Source: UBA2289 sp041677365 | GTDB lineage: Bacteria > Bacillota_I > Bacilli_A > Izemoplasmatales > Hujiaoplasmataceae | Assembly (NCBI GenBank): GCA_041677365.1 | Contig: JBAYQC010000079.1 | Location: 1 to 6,812, forward strand | Direction: 5' to 3' | DNA: 6,812 nucleotides | Notes under the pieces: generated by a model | Database searches by the model: none | What the model was told of the DNA's origin: nothing | The model's input: the letters and a program-made list of their open reading frames with translations, nothing else | In this document: positions 1 through 5,710 of the stretch, in pieces | Position numbering within the stretch: position 1 is the first letter of the stretch | Layout of the letters: every line of letters begins with the position of its first letter | Position numbers and translations under genes: made by a program

Positions 1-1160
1 AGAATTTCTTCATCAGAGTCTGATTCTTCGGTATATTTAACCAACTCAGAATACCATCTAAGTTTAGAAGAAACAATATCTTCAATATTCTTTTTACTGC
101 TAAGACCTTTTCCTTCTTTATATGCCCAATGAGCAGCTACCCCTTTTTCAGCAATTTCATCCATTTCTTTAGTTCTTATTTGGATTTCGAAGATTTTTCC
201 TCGATTTACAACTGTGGTATGTAGAGATTGGTACATATTCGGTTTGGGCATGGCAATATAATCTTTAAATCGACCGGGAACGGGGATAAATCGTGAGTGA
301 ACAATACCGATAGCTTTATAACAGTCGCTTATTGAGTTTACGATAATCCGTAATGCTAAAAGGTCATGAATCTCTTCAAAATCAATCTTTTTAATCTTCA
401 TTTTATTATACACTGAATGAATATTCTTAATTCGACCTTTGATATCAAAATCAAAATTTTCAGCAGAAAGAATTTGCGATAGTGATTTTTCCATATCAAG
501 TACGTCTTTTTCCCGATCGGATTTCTTTTCTCGTAATAGATTAGAAATATTTTTATATTCGAAGGGGTAAAGATATTTAAATGATAAATCTTCTAATTCA
601 GCCTTCAAGCGATACATACCTAATCGGTGAGCGATTGGTGCGAAAACATCTAGAGTTTCACGACTGATTCTCGTCCTTCTTTCATCATCTAAAAATGATA
701 GTGTCCGCATATTGTTGAGTCTGTCTGCGAGTTTTACGAAGATAACTCGAATGTCTCTAGCCATTGCTAAAACCATTTTTTGATGATTTTTAACCTGCTG
801 TGCAGCTTTAGATATTTGATATTTAAGTTGATCTAACTTTGTTAGGCCTTCAACGATATCTGCGACTTCTTCACCAAATGCTTCTTTAATTTCATCATAG
901 GTTGTGTCAGTATCTTCTAAGATATCATGTAATAATCCAGCTGCAATCGTATTTGGGTCAATTTGATATTCGGCTAAAGTAATTGCAACATCACGCGGAT
1001 GAACAATATAGGCTTGGCCTGATTTACGGTATTGTCCCTGGTGTTTTGCTTCAGCATAGTCAAAAGCGCGTCTGATAAAATCTAGATGCTTCTTTTGGGA
1101 AATATATTTAGTTAACCCTTGATTTAATGGTGCAAAATAATCTTTCTCTTTTTGGCTCAA
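1..1160 (-). CDS. rel: Bifunctional (p)ppGpp synthetase/hydrolase, RelA/SpoT family (N-terminal 386 residues; 3' end outside window)
   Basis: This long RelA/SpoT-homologue enzyme makes (p)ppGpp from ATP and GTP/GDP and also degrades it, so it sets the cytoplasmic stringent response. The HD hydrolase domain (about residues 25-200) keeps R45-K46, H54, the HDxxED motif H78-D79/E82-D83, the metal ligand D146 in KLADRL, N150 and T153, so hydrolysis looks intact. The synthetase domain (about 235-345) has R243, K245, D266, Y310 and E325 of EIQIRT. R297-F-K-D300 is the RxKD signature of bifunctional enzymes, rather than the ExDD of monofunctional RelA. VAAHWAYKEG (341-350) follows. The C-terminal regulatory half (TGS, helical, ACT) lies beyond the left edge. 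The start is TTG: an in-frame TAA sits 6 nt upstream (1167-1169), the first in-frame ATG is near residue 129, inside the HD domain, and AAGGAG lies 10 nt upstream. It begins 14 bp after apt. In Bacillota this gene is often called relA. Confidence 0.97.
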   Translation of the reverse strand, partial: MSQKEKDYFAPLNQGLTKYISQKKHLDFIRRAFDYAEAKHQGQYRKSGQAYIVHPRDVAITLAEYQIDPNTIAAGLLHDILEDTDTTYDEIKEAFGEEVADIVEGLTKLDQLKYQISKAAQQVKNHQKMVLAMARDIRVIFVKLADRLNNMRTLSFLDDERRTRISRETLDVFAPIAHRLGMYRLKAELEDLSFKYLYPFEYKNISNLLREKKSDREKDVLDMEKSLSQILSAENFDFDIKGRIKNIHSVYNKMKIKKIDFEEIHDLLALRIIVNSISDCYKAIGIVHSRFIPVPGRFKDYIAMPKPNMYQSLHTTVVNRGKIFEIQIRTKEMDEIAEKGVAAHWAYKEGKGLSSKKNIEDIVSSKLRWYSELVKYTEESDSDEEI

Positions 1161-1170
1161 ACTCTTTTAT

Positions 1171-1176
1171 CTCCTT
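1171..1176 (-). promoter_or_regulatory. Ribosome binding site fixing the TTG start of rel
   Basis: AAGGAG on the minus strand lies 10 nt before the TTG at 1160 and overlaps the first two bases of the apt stop codon (TAA, 1175-1177). It makes TTG the credible start and suggests that ribosomes finishing apt may reinitiate at rel. Confidence 0.8.
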
Positions 1177-1687
1177 AGTATTGAATTAAGACTTTAATTG
1201 GATAGCCTTTTAGCTTATCTCTCCCTTTCAAATCTACTAACTCAATCATAAAACCTAATCCAACTACTTCAGCTCCAGTTTCTTCAATTAACTTAATTGT
1301 CGCCTCCATAGTTCCCCCAGTAGCTAATAAATCATCGATAATAACAACTTTATCGCCTTTTTTTACTGCATCCTTATGCATGCATAAAGTGTTTTTTCCA
1401 TATTCTAATTCATAATCATATCTGATAACTTCACGAGGTAGTTTTCCGGGTTTTCTTACCGGTATAAATCCAGCATTTAATGCATATGCGACAGGAGCGC
1501 CGATAATAAAGCCTCTTGCATCTGGTCCAACTACTTTATTAGCCTTGAACTCTCTAGCAAAATTTGCTAAATCATCAACTGCGCTGGCAAAAGCCACTCC
1601 ATCACCTATTAAGGGGGTGATATCCTTAAATTGAATTCCCTCGATCGGAAAATCAGGTACATTCGTAATATAATCAGTGTATTTCAT
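1175..1687 (-). CDS. apt: Adenine phosphoribosyltransferase
   Basis: This cytoplasmic purine-salvage enzyme converts adenine plus PRPP to AMP and pyrophosphate. The 170-residue protein has the usual length for the short bacterial form and aligns by eye from end to end with Bacillus Apt. Landmarks are DFPIEGIQFKDITPL (12-26), GPDARGFIIG (54-63), the flexible loop RKPGKLPRE (78-86), YELEYG (92-97) and the PRPP-binding motif VVIIDDLLATGGT (114-126), with its paired acidic residues and TGGT phosphate loop. The start is ATG at 1687 with GGAGG at 1694-1698, 6 nt upstream. The ATG lies inside the 3' end of recJ (14-bp overlap, different frame), so translation is probably coupled. rel follows 14 bp downstream, the classical Bacillota recJ-apt-rel order. 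Confidence 0.97.
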   Translation of the reverse strand: MKYTDYITNVPDFPIEGIQFKDITPLIGDGVAFASAVDDLANFAREFKANKVVGPDARGFIIGAPVAYALNAGFIPVRKPGKLPREVIRYDYELEYGKNTLCMHKDAVKKGDKVVIIDDLLATGGTMEATIKLIEETGAEVVGLGFMIELVDLKGRDKLKGYPIKVLIQY

Positions 1688-3770
1688 TGTATTCCTCCAT
1701 TTTGTTATTGAGATAATTTTTTATATCTTGTAAATCCTTTTGATAGATAAAATTAATATCTTTTTGTTTTTCTAATAATTCAAGGTATGTTTTAGAGTTT
1801 ATCAGTTCAAGTTTTTCTTTAGAACCTTTAATCTGATAAGTTTCCTTTTCTTTTGTTAATAAGTCAAGTTCAAAGAATATTTCGATAGCTTTTTCTATAA
1901 CTAGTTCCATCCTTTTAAGTTGTGTTAGCTCTACTTTTGTGAAAGAATGGAGTTTCTCTAAACTACGATAAATTTTGCCTAGTTCAACTCGATCTATAAG
2001 TTCATTTAAGTTGTATTTCTTTGTTTTCGGTAAAAGACATACAGTTTTTCTAGTTTTAATTTCAACTGGATAATCTGAATTTTCAATAATAACTACGTCA
2101 TTTAGTAAATACACATTCTCAAAAAGATAATCTAAACCCTTGGTGTTTTTACGAAAATCATAAACTTGAAAGTGAGAACATTTGATGTCTTTTATAAAAA
2201 TTTGTAGAGAATCACGGTTTCTAAAACTATTGATGTTGATTCCGCCACAAACATCAATTACGTCTTCAATGTTAAGATTATAATAAAACTCTGGGTTATT
2301 GAAGTCAATAGCATCAAAGAAATATCCATCTATTTCTAAAGTAAGTTTCGTATGTTTGTCCTTTAGCAACTGCTTATTAGTAACACGCATTTTTTTTGCA
2401 ACATAGGTGGCAGTGAAAAAGGATTTGTCTTGAATATTCTTAATAGTTTTTATTTTTATATCAGGAAGATATACTTCCATATCAACTTTAAGAACTGGCT
2501 CTTTTTCTTTTAATACATTTTTATTAATGCTCTTTCTAAACGCATCGATGTTTTCTGGTTTAAGTTGTAAACCACAAGCTTGAGAATGACCACCGTATCG
2601 TTCTAAATATTCGGCATTATTTTGAAGCATCTCAAGAATATTTTGATTGCCAAAAGCTCTTGCTGAGCCTTTTGCAATATCATCTTCATCAATTGTTATT
2701 ACAATAGTAGATTTTTGATATTTTTCAACAAGTCTCTGAGCACAAATTCCAATAACTCCTTCGTGCAAATTTTTAGAAGCTACAACAATTACAGAATCTT
2801 TGGGATCAACTAATTCATCAGAAATTAAAAAAGCATCTTCAGTTAATTTCTTCCTTAGATTATGATTTTTTTCAATTTCAAGAATTAGTTCATTGGCTTT
2901 TCTTATATCATCGGTTATTAAAAGTTCAATCGCTTTTTTTGCTTTATTAAGTCGGCCACTACTATTGATTTTAGGGGCAATTTTAAAGGCAATTGCAGTT
3001 ACGTTAACTAAATCAAGACTACTGAAATCGATCAGCTTTCTAAGGCCGATATTTTTCGTGCTTTTAATGTTTTCAATACCAAGATTAACGATAGCTTGAT
3101 TTTCATCCTCCAAAGGCATTAAATCAGCAATCGTACCGAGCATTGCCAGTTCAATTAAATCATCTAAATCATTTCCCAATAAAGCTACAGATAATTTATA
3201 TGCAACCATCACTCCGGCGATTTCTTGAAATGGATAATTTGGACTAAGTTTCGGATGAATAAGGGCATAAGCTTCTGGAACTTCTTCTTTAGGCTCATGA
3301 TGGTCAGTAATAATCGTATCGACTCCATTTTCATTTAAACGTAAGATTTCATCTATACAGGTAATACCATTGTCTACAGTTATAACAAGAGTGTATCCGT
3401 TATTGATAATATCATCGACAGCTCGCATATTTAATCCATAGCCTTCATTAAAACGATCTGGAACATCAAAACCAACAATCGCACCCTTCGATGTCAAAGA
3501 CCGATATAATAACGCAACTGAGCTGATTCCATCACAGTCGTAATCACCAAAAATCATAATTTTTTCGTGATTAGCTATTGCCAGATTTATCCTTTCAACA
3601 CCTTTTCTCATATCGTTCAATAAAAAGGGATCATGCAATTTTTCTTTTCCCATAGAGAAAAATGACTCATAATCACTTATATGTCTGTTTTTCAATAAAG
3701 TTTTAAAGATTTCTTCATCTTTAACAACTCTATCTGTTTCAATTTCCCAACGATACTTACCTTTTATCAA
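1674..3770 (-). CDS. recJ: Single-stranded-DNA-specific 5'-3' exonuclease RecJ
   Basis: RecJ is a metal-dependent DHH-superfamily nuclease that degrades single-stranded DNA 5' to 3' in recombination and in base-excision and mismatch repair. The 698-residue protein has the DHH motifs in order: DYDCDG (76-81), VDNGI (132-136), DHHEP (156-160) and TIADLMPLEDEN (213-224). The DHHA1 part carries INSSGRL (268-274), HEGVIG (336-341), KGSARAF (367-373) and GGHSQACG (393-400). An OB-fold region spans about 425-535. The C-terminal segment (540-698), lysine- and glutamate-rich, has no motif I can name; the total is shorter than the roughly 780 residues of Bacillus RecJ and longer than the 577 of E. coli. 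The start is TTG: it puts KYRWEIE at the N-terminus, as in Bacillus RecJ, and GGAG lies 10 nt upstream. The gene ends in TGA inside apt and begins 21 bp after nadC. Confidence 0.96.
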   Translation of the reverse strand: MIKGKYRWEIETDRVVKDEEIFKTLLKNRHISDYESFFSMGKEKLHDPFLLNDMRKGVERINLAIANHEKIMIFGDYDCDGISSVALLYRSLTSKGAIVGFDVPDRFNEGYGLNMRAVDDIINNGYTLVITVDNGITCIDEILRLNENGVDTIITDHHEPKEEVPEAYALIHPKLSPNYPFQEIAGVMVAYKLSVALLGNDLDDLIELAMLGTIADLMPLEDENQAIVNLGIENIKSTKNIGLRKLIDFSSLDLVNVTAIAFKIAPKINSSGRLNKAKKAIELLITDDIRKANELILEIEKNHNLRKKLTEDAFLISDELVDPKDSVIVVASKNLHEGVIGICAQRLVEKYQKSTIVITIDEDDIAKGSARAFGNQNILEMLQNNAEYLERYGGHSQACGLQLKPENIDAFRKSINKNVLKEKEPVLKVDMEVYLPDIKIKTIKNIQDKSFFTATYVAKKMRVTNKQLLKDKHTKLTLEIDGYFFDAIDFNNPEFYYNLNIEDVIDVCGGININSFRNRDSLQIFIKDIKCSHFQVYDFRKNTKGLDYLFENVYLLNDVVIIENSDYPVEIKTRKTVCLLPKTKKYNLNELIDRVELGKIYRSLEKLHSFTKVELTQLKRMELVIEKAIEIFFELDLLTKEKETYQIKGSKEKLELINSKTYLELLEKQKDINFIYQKDLQDIKNYLNNKMEEYNEIH

Positions 3771-3780
3771 AATTAAATAA

Positions 3781-3784
3781 CTCC
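3781..3784 (-). promoter_or_regulatory. Ribosome binding site supporting the TTG start of recJ
   Basis: GGAG (in the context TTGGAGTT) on the minus strand lies 10 nt before the TTG at 3770, in the short nadC-recJ gap. No ATG lies between it and the conserved N-terminal residues. An ATT triplet directly before the TTG is also in frame but is a much rarer initiator. Confidence 0.65.
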
Positions 3785-3791
3785 AATCAAA

Positions 3792-4613
3792 TTAAAATTT
3801 CAAAGAAATATCCAGAGCAGGATAAGAGTGAGTTATTAGGCCTACACTAATATAATCTACTCCTGTTTTTGCAACTTCTTTAAGTCTTTCAATGTTCATA
3901 TTTCCACTAGCTTCGAGCTGTTTTTTTCCTTTGTTTAAGTTTACGCATTCCCTCATTAAATCATTACTCATATTGTCTAGCATAATGATATCACAATCAC
4001 TATTTAACGCTTCTTTAAATTGGTCAATACTTTCAACTTCTACTTCAATCTTAATTTGTTTTCCAACCTTAGCTCGAACTTTAGATACCGCATTTTCAAT
4101 TGACTTTGCGGCTTTTAAATGATTATCTTTTAGCATAACCATATCTGATAGATTCAAACGGTGATTCATTCCACCACCATCAATTACTGCTTTTTTTTCA
4201 AAAGCTCTTAAAAGCGGTGTGGTTTTTCTAGTATCAAGAATTTTAGTGGGATAATCGCTAATCTCATCAACAAATTTTCTAGTTAAACTAGCAACTCCAG
4301 ACATCCTTTGTAAGAAGTTTAAACCAACGCGTTCAGCTGCTAATATTGATTTAGTTAAGCCTTTTACTTCAGCAATAACATCGCCTTTTTTAACATTTTC
4401 TCCATCATGGATATTTATTGTAAAAACCGTATTTTTATCCACTTGATTAAACACTTCTTTACATACTTCTATTCCAGAAATCACTCCTGATTCCTTAGCT
4501 ATAAATTTGCCTGTAGACATTTCATCTGTAAACAGGTGAACTGAAGAAATATCTTCAGTTGGAATGTCTTCTCGTAAAGCCATTTGGATTATTTTTTTCA
4601 TTTCTTTATTCAT
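3792..4613 (-). CDS. nadC: Nicotinate-nucleotide pyrophosphorylase (carboxylating), quinolinate phosphoribosyltransferase
   Basis: NadC converts quinolinate plus PRPP to nicotinate mononucleotide, CO2 and pyrophosphate, the step where de novo NAD synthesis enters the shared pathway. Numbered from the upstream GTG at 4622 (276 residues), the N-terminal domain has ALREDIPTEDISS (15-27) and the barrel carries ERVGLNFLQRMSGVAS (97-112), LDTRKTTPLLRAFEKKAV (129-146), GGGMNHRLNLSDMVMLKDNH (149-168), EVEVES (193-198), IIMLDNMS (212-219), EASGNM (237-242) and ISVGLITHS (258-266). The expected substrate-binding R132, K133, H154, R155, K165, E195 and D216 are all present, so it should be active. Three start triplets occur (GTG 4622, ATG 4619, ATG 4613). 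I chose ATG 4613 (273 residues) because AGGTGA ends 5 nt before it. It overlaps the end of the upstream Fic-like gene. nadA and nadB are not in view. Confidence 0.96.
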   Translation of the reverse strand: MNKEMKKIIQMALREDIPTEDISSVHLFTDEMSTGKFIAKESGVISGIEVCKEVFNQVDKNTVFTINIHDGENVKKGDVIAEVKGLTKSILAAERVGLNFLQRMSGVASLTRKFVDEISDYPTKILDTRKTTPLLRAFEKKAVIDGGGMNHRLNLSDMVMLKDNHLKAAKSIENAVSKVRAKVGKQIKIEVEVESIDQFKEALNSDCDIIMLDNMSNDLMRECVNLNKGKKQLEASGNMNIERLKEVAKTGVDYISVGLITHSYPALDISLKF

Positions 4614-5700
4614 AGTCATCACCTAAATCCATTCTAAATTGTCCTTCAAATTTTATTTTATCAGTTTTTTTAGCTATTTTTACCCACTTAGCACCTCTAC
4701 CAGTCCCAACAGAACGAATGATATTGTCATCTTGAAGACGTTTTAAGGTCCGATTAATGGTTGAGTCAGAGACTGAAGGGTGATGTTTCCTAATGTCAGC
4801 TTTTGAAAACACTTCAGGTAGTTTATATATAGTGTTTTCAACATAATCAGTCTTGTTGATACTCAAATTTTGATCATACTCATAGTCACGTGAGAACTCA
4901 TTTAAATCAACATACATACTGTTGAATATGTTGATGAAAAATCGCATTAAAGGCATCAAGTCAGGAATGTCTTGCTGACTTTGGATTTTTATCAGATTAA
5001 TGATTTCCAAATATTCATCTTTATAGACTAAAAGTTTTTGAAAAAAAGAAATATAATCAGCGGCAGAACAGTCATTTTCAACCATTAGTGTATAGAAAAT
5101 CAACAATGCCAAAGAATCATTATATTCATTTTGATAGACATTAAGGTTCATAAAATCAACGAAGAAGTTTACATAGAGAAATATTGGTTCGATTTCGTGC
5201 TTTTTCTGTACCTTCACAAACTTATCCAAATATAACTCTAGTTCTTCTCTTACCGAGATGTTTTCCATCGTCAAAAAACCTTTTTTCTTACCGACTTTGC
5301 GATATTTCAATTGGTTTGATGAAAGTACATCAGCAAATAAAAGATGAGTTAAATCCTGAATCTCACCTAGATATAAATCAAAGGGTTCACTCTTTTCAAG
5401 ATGAATTTTCTCAAAAACCTTTACTAGATTCAAGTAAAGTTTTTCAGACTTGTTATTGGGCGTTGAAGATTCTAGTAATAATGTTCGATATCGATTTTCT
5501 CTAATCGTAAAATCTTTAAAACAAAGTTTAAAAAAACTTTCTGCATTTTGCTGAACTATTTTTTGTTTAATATGCGCTAAATCTTGTTTGAATAAGTTTC
5601 GATAAAAATAGTTTTTTCCCATCTCATTGTAAAGATGAGATGTTTTTAAAAATATCTCATGTGTTACAAGATTAACTTTTATTCGTTCTAAACAAGACAT
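4606..5700 (-). CDS. Degenerate Fic-like protein with C-terminal winged helix-turn-helix, putative regulator
   Basis: No function is established; the Fic assignment rests on overall pattern. The 364-residue protein is soluble, with no signal peptide or membrane segment. Residues 1-100 look helical and unassigned. Residues 105-265 follow the Fic layout: YLGEIQDLTHLLF (110-122), KYR (132-134) at the usual G-x-[FY]-R site, a helix FLYVNFFVDFM (174-184), then the region where active Fic proteins have HPFxxGNGR, and a tail with KDEYLEIINLIK (227-238) and DLMPLMRFFINIF (247-259), typical after the Fic core. The catalytic motif is lost: the aligned stretch is NLNVYQNEY (185-193), with no histidine and no GNGR, so AMP transfer is very unlikely. 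Residues 294-342 form a winged helix: LPEVFSKADI, VSDSTINRTLKRLQDDNIIR, then the wing GTGRGAKWVKI. Such a wHTH is common behind Fic domains. It begins 8 bp after the GLUG gene and overlaps nadC. Confidence 0.62.
   Translation of the reverse strand: MSCLERIKVNLVTHEIFLKTSHLYNEMGKNYFYRNLFKQDLAHIKQKIVQQNAESFFKLCFKDFTIRENRYRTLLLESSTPNNKSEKLYLNLVKVFEKIHLEKSEPFDLYLGEIQDLTHLLFADVLSSNQLKYRKVGKKKGFLTMENISVREELELYLDKFVKVQKKHEIEPIFLYVNFFVDFMNLNVYQNEYNDSLALLIFYTLMVENDCSAADYISFFQKLLVYKDEYLEIINLIKIQSQQDIPDLMPLMRFFINIFNSMYVDLNEFSRDYEYDQNLSINKTDYVENTIYKLPEVFSKADIRKHHPSVSDSTINRTLKRLQDDNIIRSVGTGRGAKWVKIAKKTDKIKFEGQFRMDLGDDYE
4619..4624 (-). promoter_or_regulatory. Ribosome binding site for nadC, inside the end of the Fic-like gene
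   Basis: AGGTGA on the minus strand matches the AGGAGGTGA consensus and lies 5 nt before ATG 4613. It overlaps the alternative GTG (4622) and ATG (4619) triplets, which would have no site of their own at good spacing. It lies wholly within the last codons of the upstream gene, as expected for translational coupling. Confidence 0.65.
5620..5642. repeat. Perfect 8-bp inverted repeat with 7-nt loop inside the start of the Fic-like gene
   Basis: CATCTCAT (5620-5627) and ATGAGATG (5635-5642) are perfect reverse complements separated by TGTAAAG. In the mRNA of the Fic-like gene they span about nucleotides 59-81 of the coding sequence and encode part of SHLYNEMG. On the plus strand the repeat is followed by five T's, but no plus-strand gene is present to be terminated. 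It may be a chance palindrome, a weak mRNA hairpin or a protein-binding dyad. Confidence 0.35.
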
Positions 5701-5704
5701 TTAA

Positions 5705-5710
5705 TCACCT
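5705..5710 (-). promoter_or_regulatory. Ribosome binding site of the Fic-like gene, overlapping the upstream stop codon
   Basis: AGGTGA on the minus strand lies 4 nt before ATG 5700, and its first two bases are the AG of the TAG stop (5709-5711) of the GLUG gene. It is the same sequence used before nadC. It fixes the start at MSCLERIK and suggests reinitiation after the GLUG gene. Confidence 0.7.

Noticed and set aside
715..717. His-to-Asn change in the Rel HD motif (KLADRLNNMRTL where KLADRLHNMRTL is usual)
   Set aside because: The metal ligand D146 and the conserved N150 and T153 are kept, and the animal hydrolase MESH1 has Tyr at this site, so loss of hydrolase activity is not implied.
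2893..3099. Plus-strand open frame of 68 codons opposite recJ
   Set aside because: It lies antisense to the conserved DHH/DHHA1 region of recJ, is a low-complexity hydrophobic reading of AT-rich codons, and has no independent support.
3892..4122. Plus-strand open frame of 76 codons opposite nadC
   Set aside because: It is antisense to the conserved C-terminal half of nadC; composition (Ser, Leu, Phe) is what the reverse complement of such coding DNA gives.
4191..4198. Run of eight A's in the nadC mRNA (and a similar one in recJ at 2390-2397) as frameshift sites
   Set aside because: Both encode Lys-Lys in conserved or continuous frames with no stimulatory structure; they are ordinary in an AT-rich genome, though they are places to check for sequencing indels.
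5119..5124. Minus-strand TATAAT inside the Fic-like gene as an internal promoter for nadC
   Set aside because: No credible -35 element lies 16-18 nt upstream; the hexamer encodes conserved-frame residues in AT-rich DNA.
5184..5504. Plus-strand open frame of 106 codons opposite the Fic-like gene
   Set aside because: The minus-strand frame is full length with good ribosome sites and recognisable domains; the antisense frame has none.
5611..5650. Rho-independent terminator on the plus strand (hairpin 5620-5642 followed by five T's)
   Set aside because: No plus-strand gene reaches it, the stem is only half GC, and it lies inside a minus-strand coding sequence.
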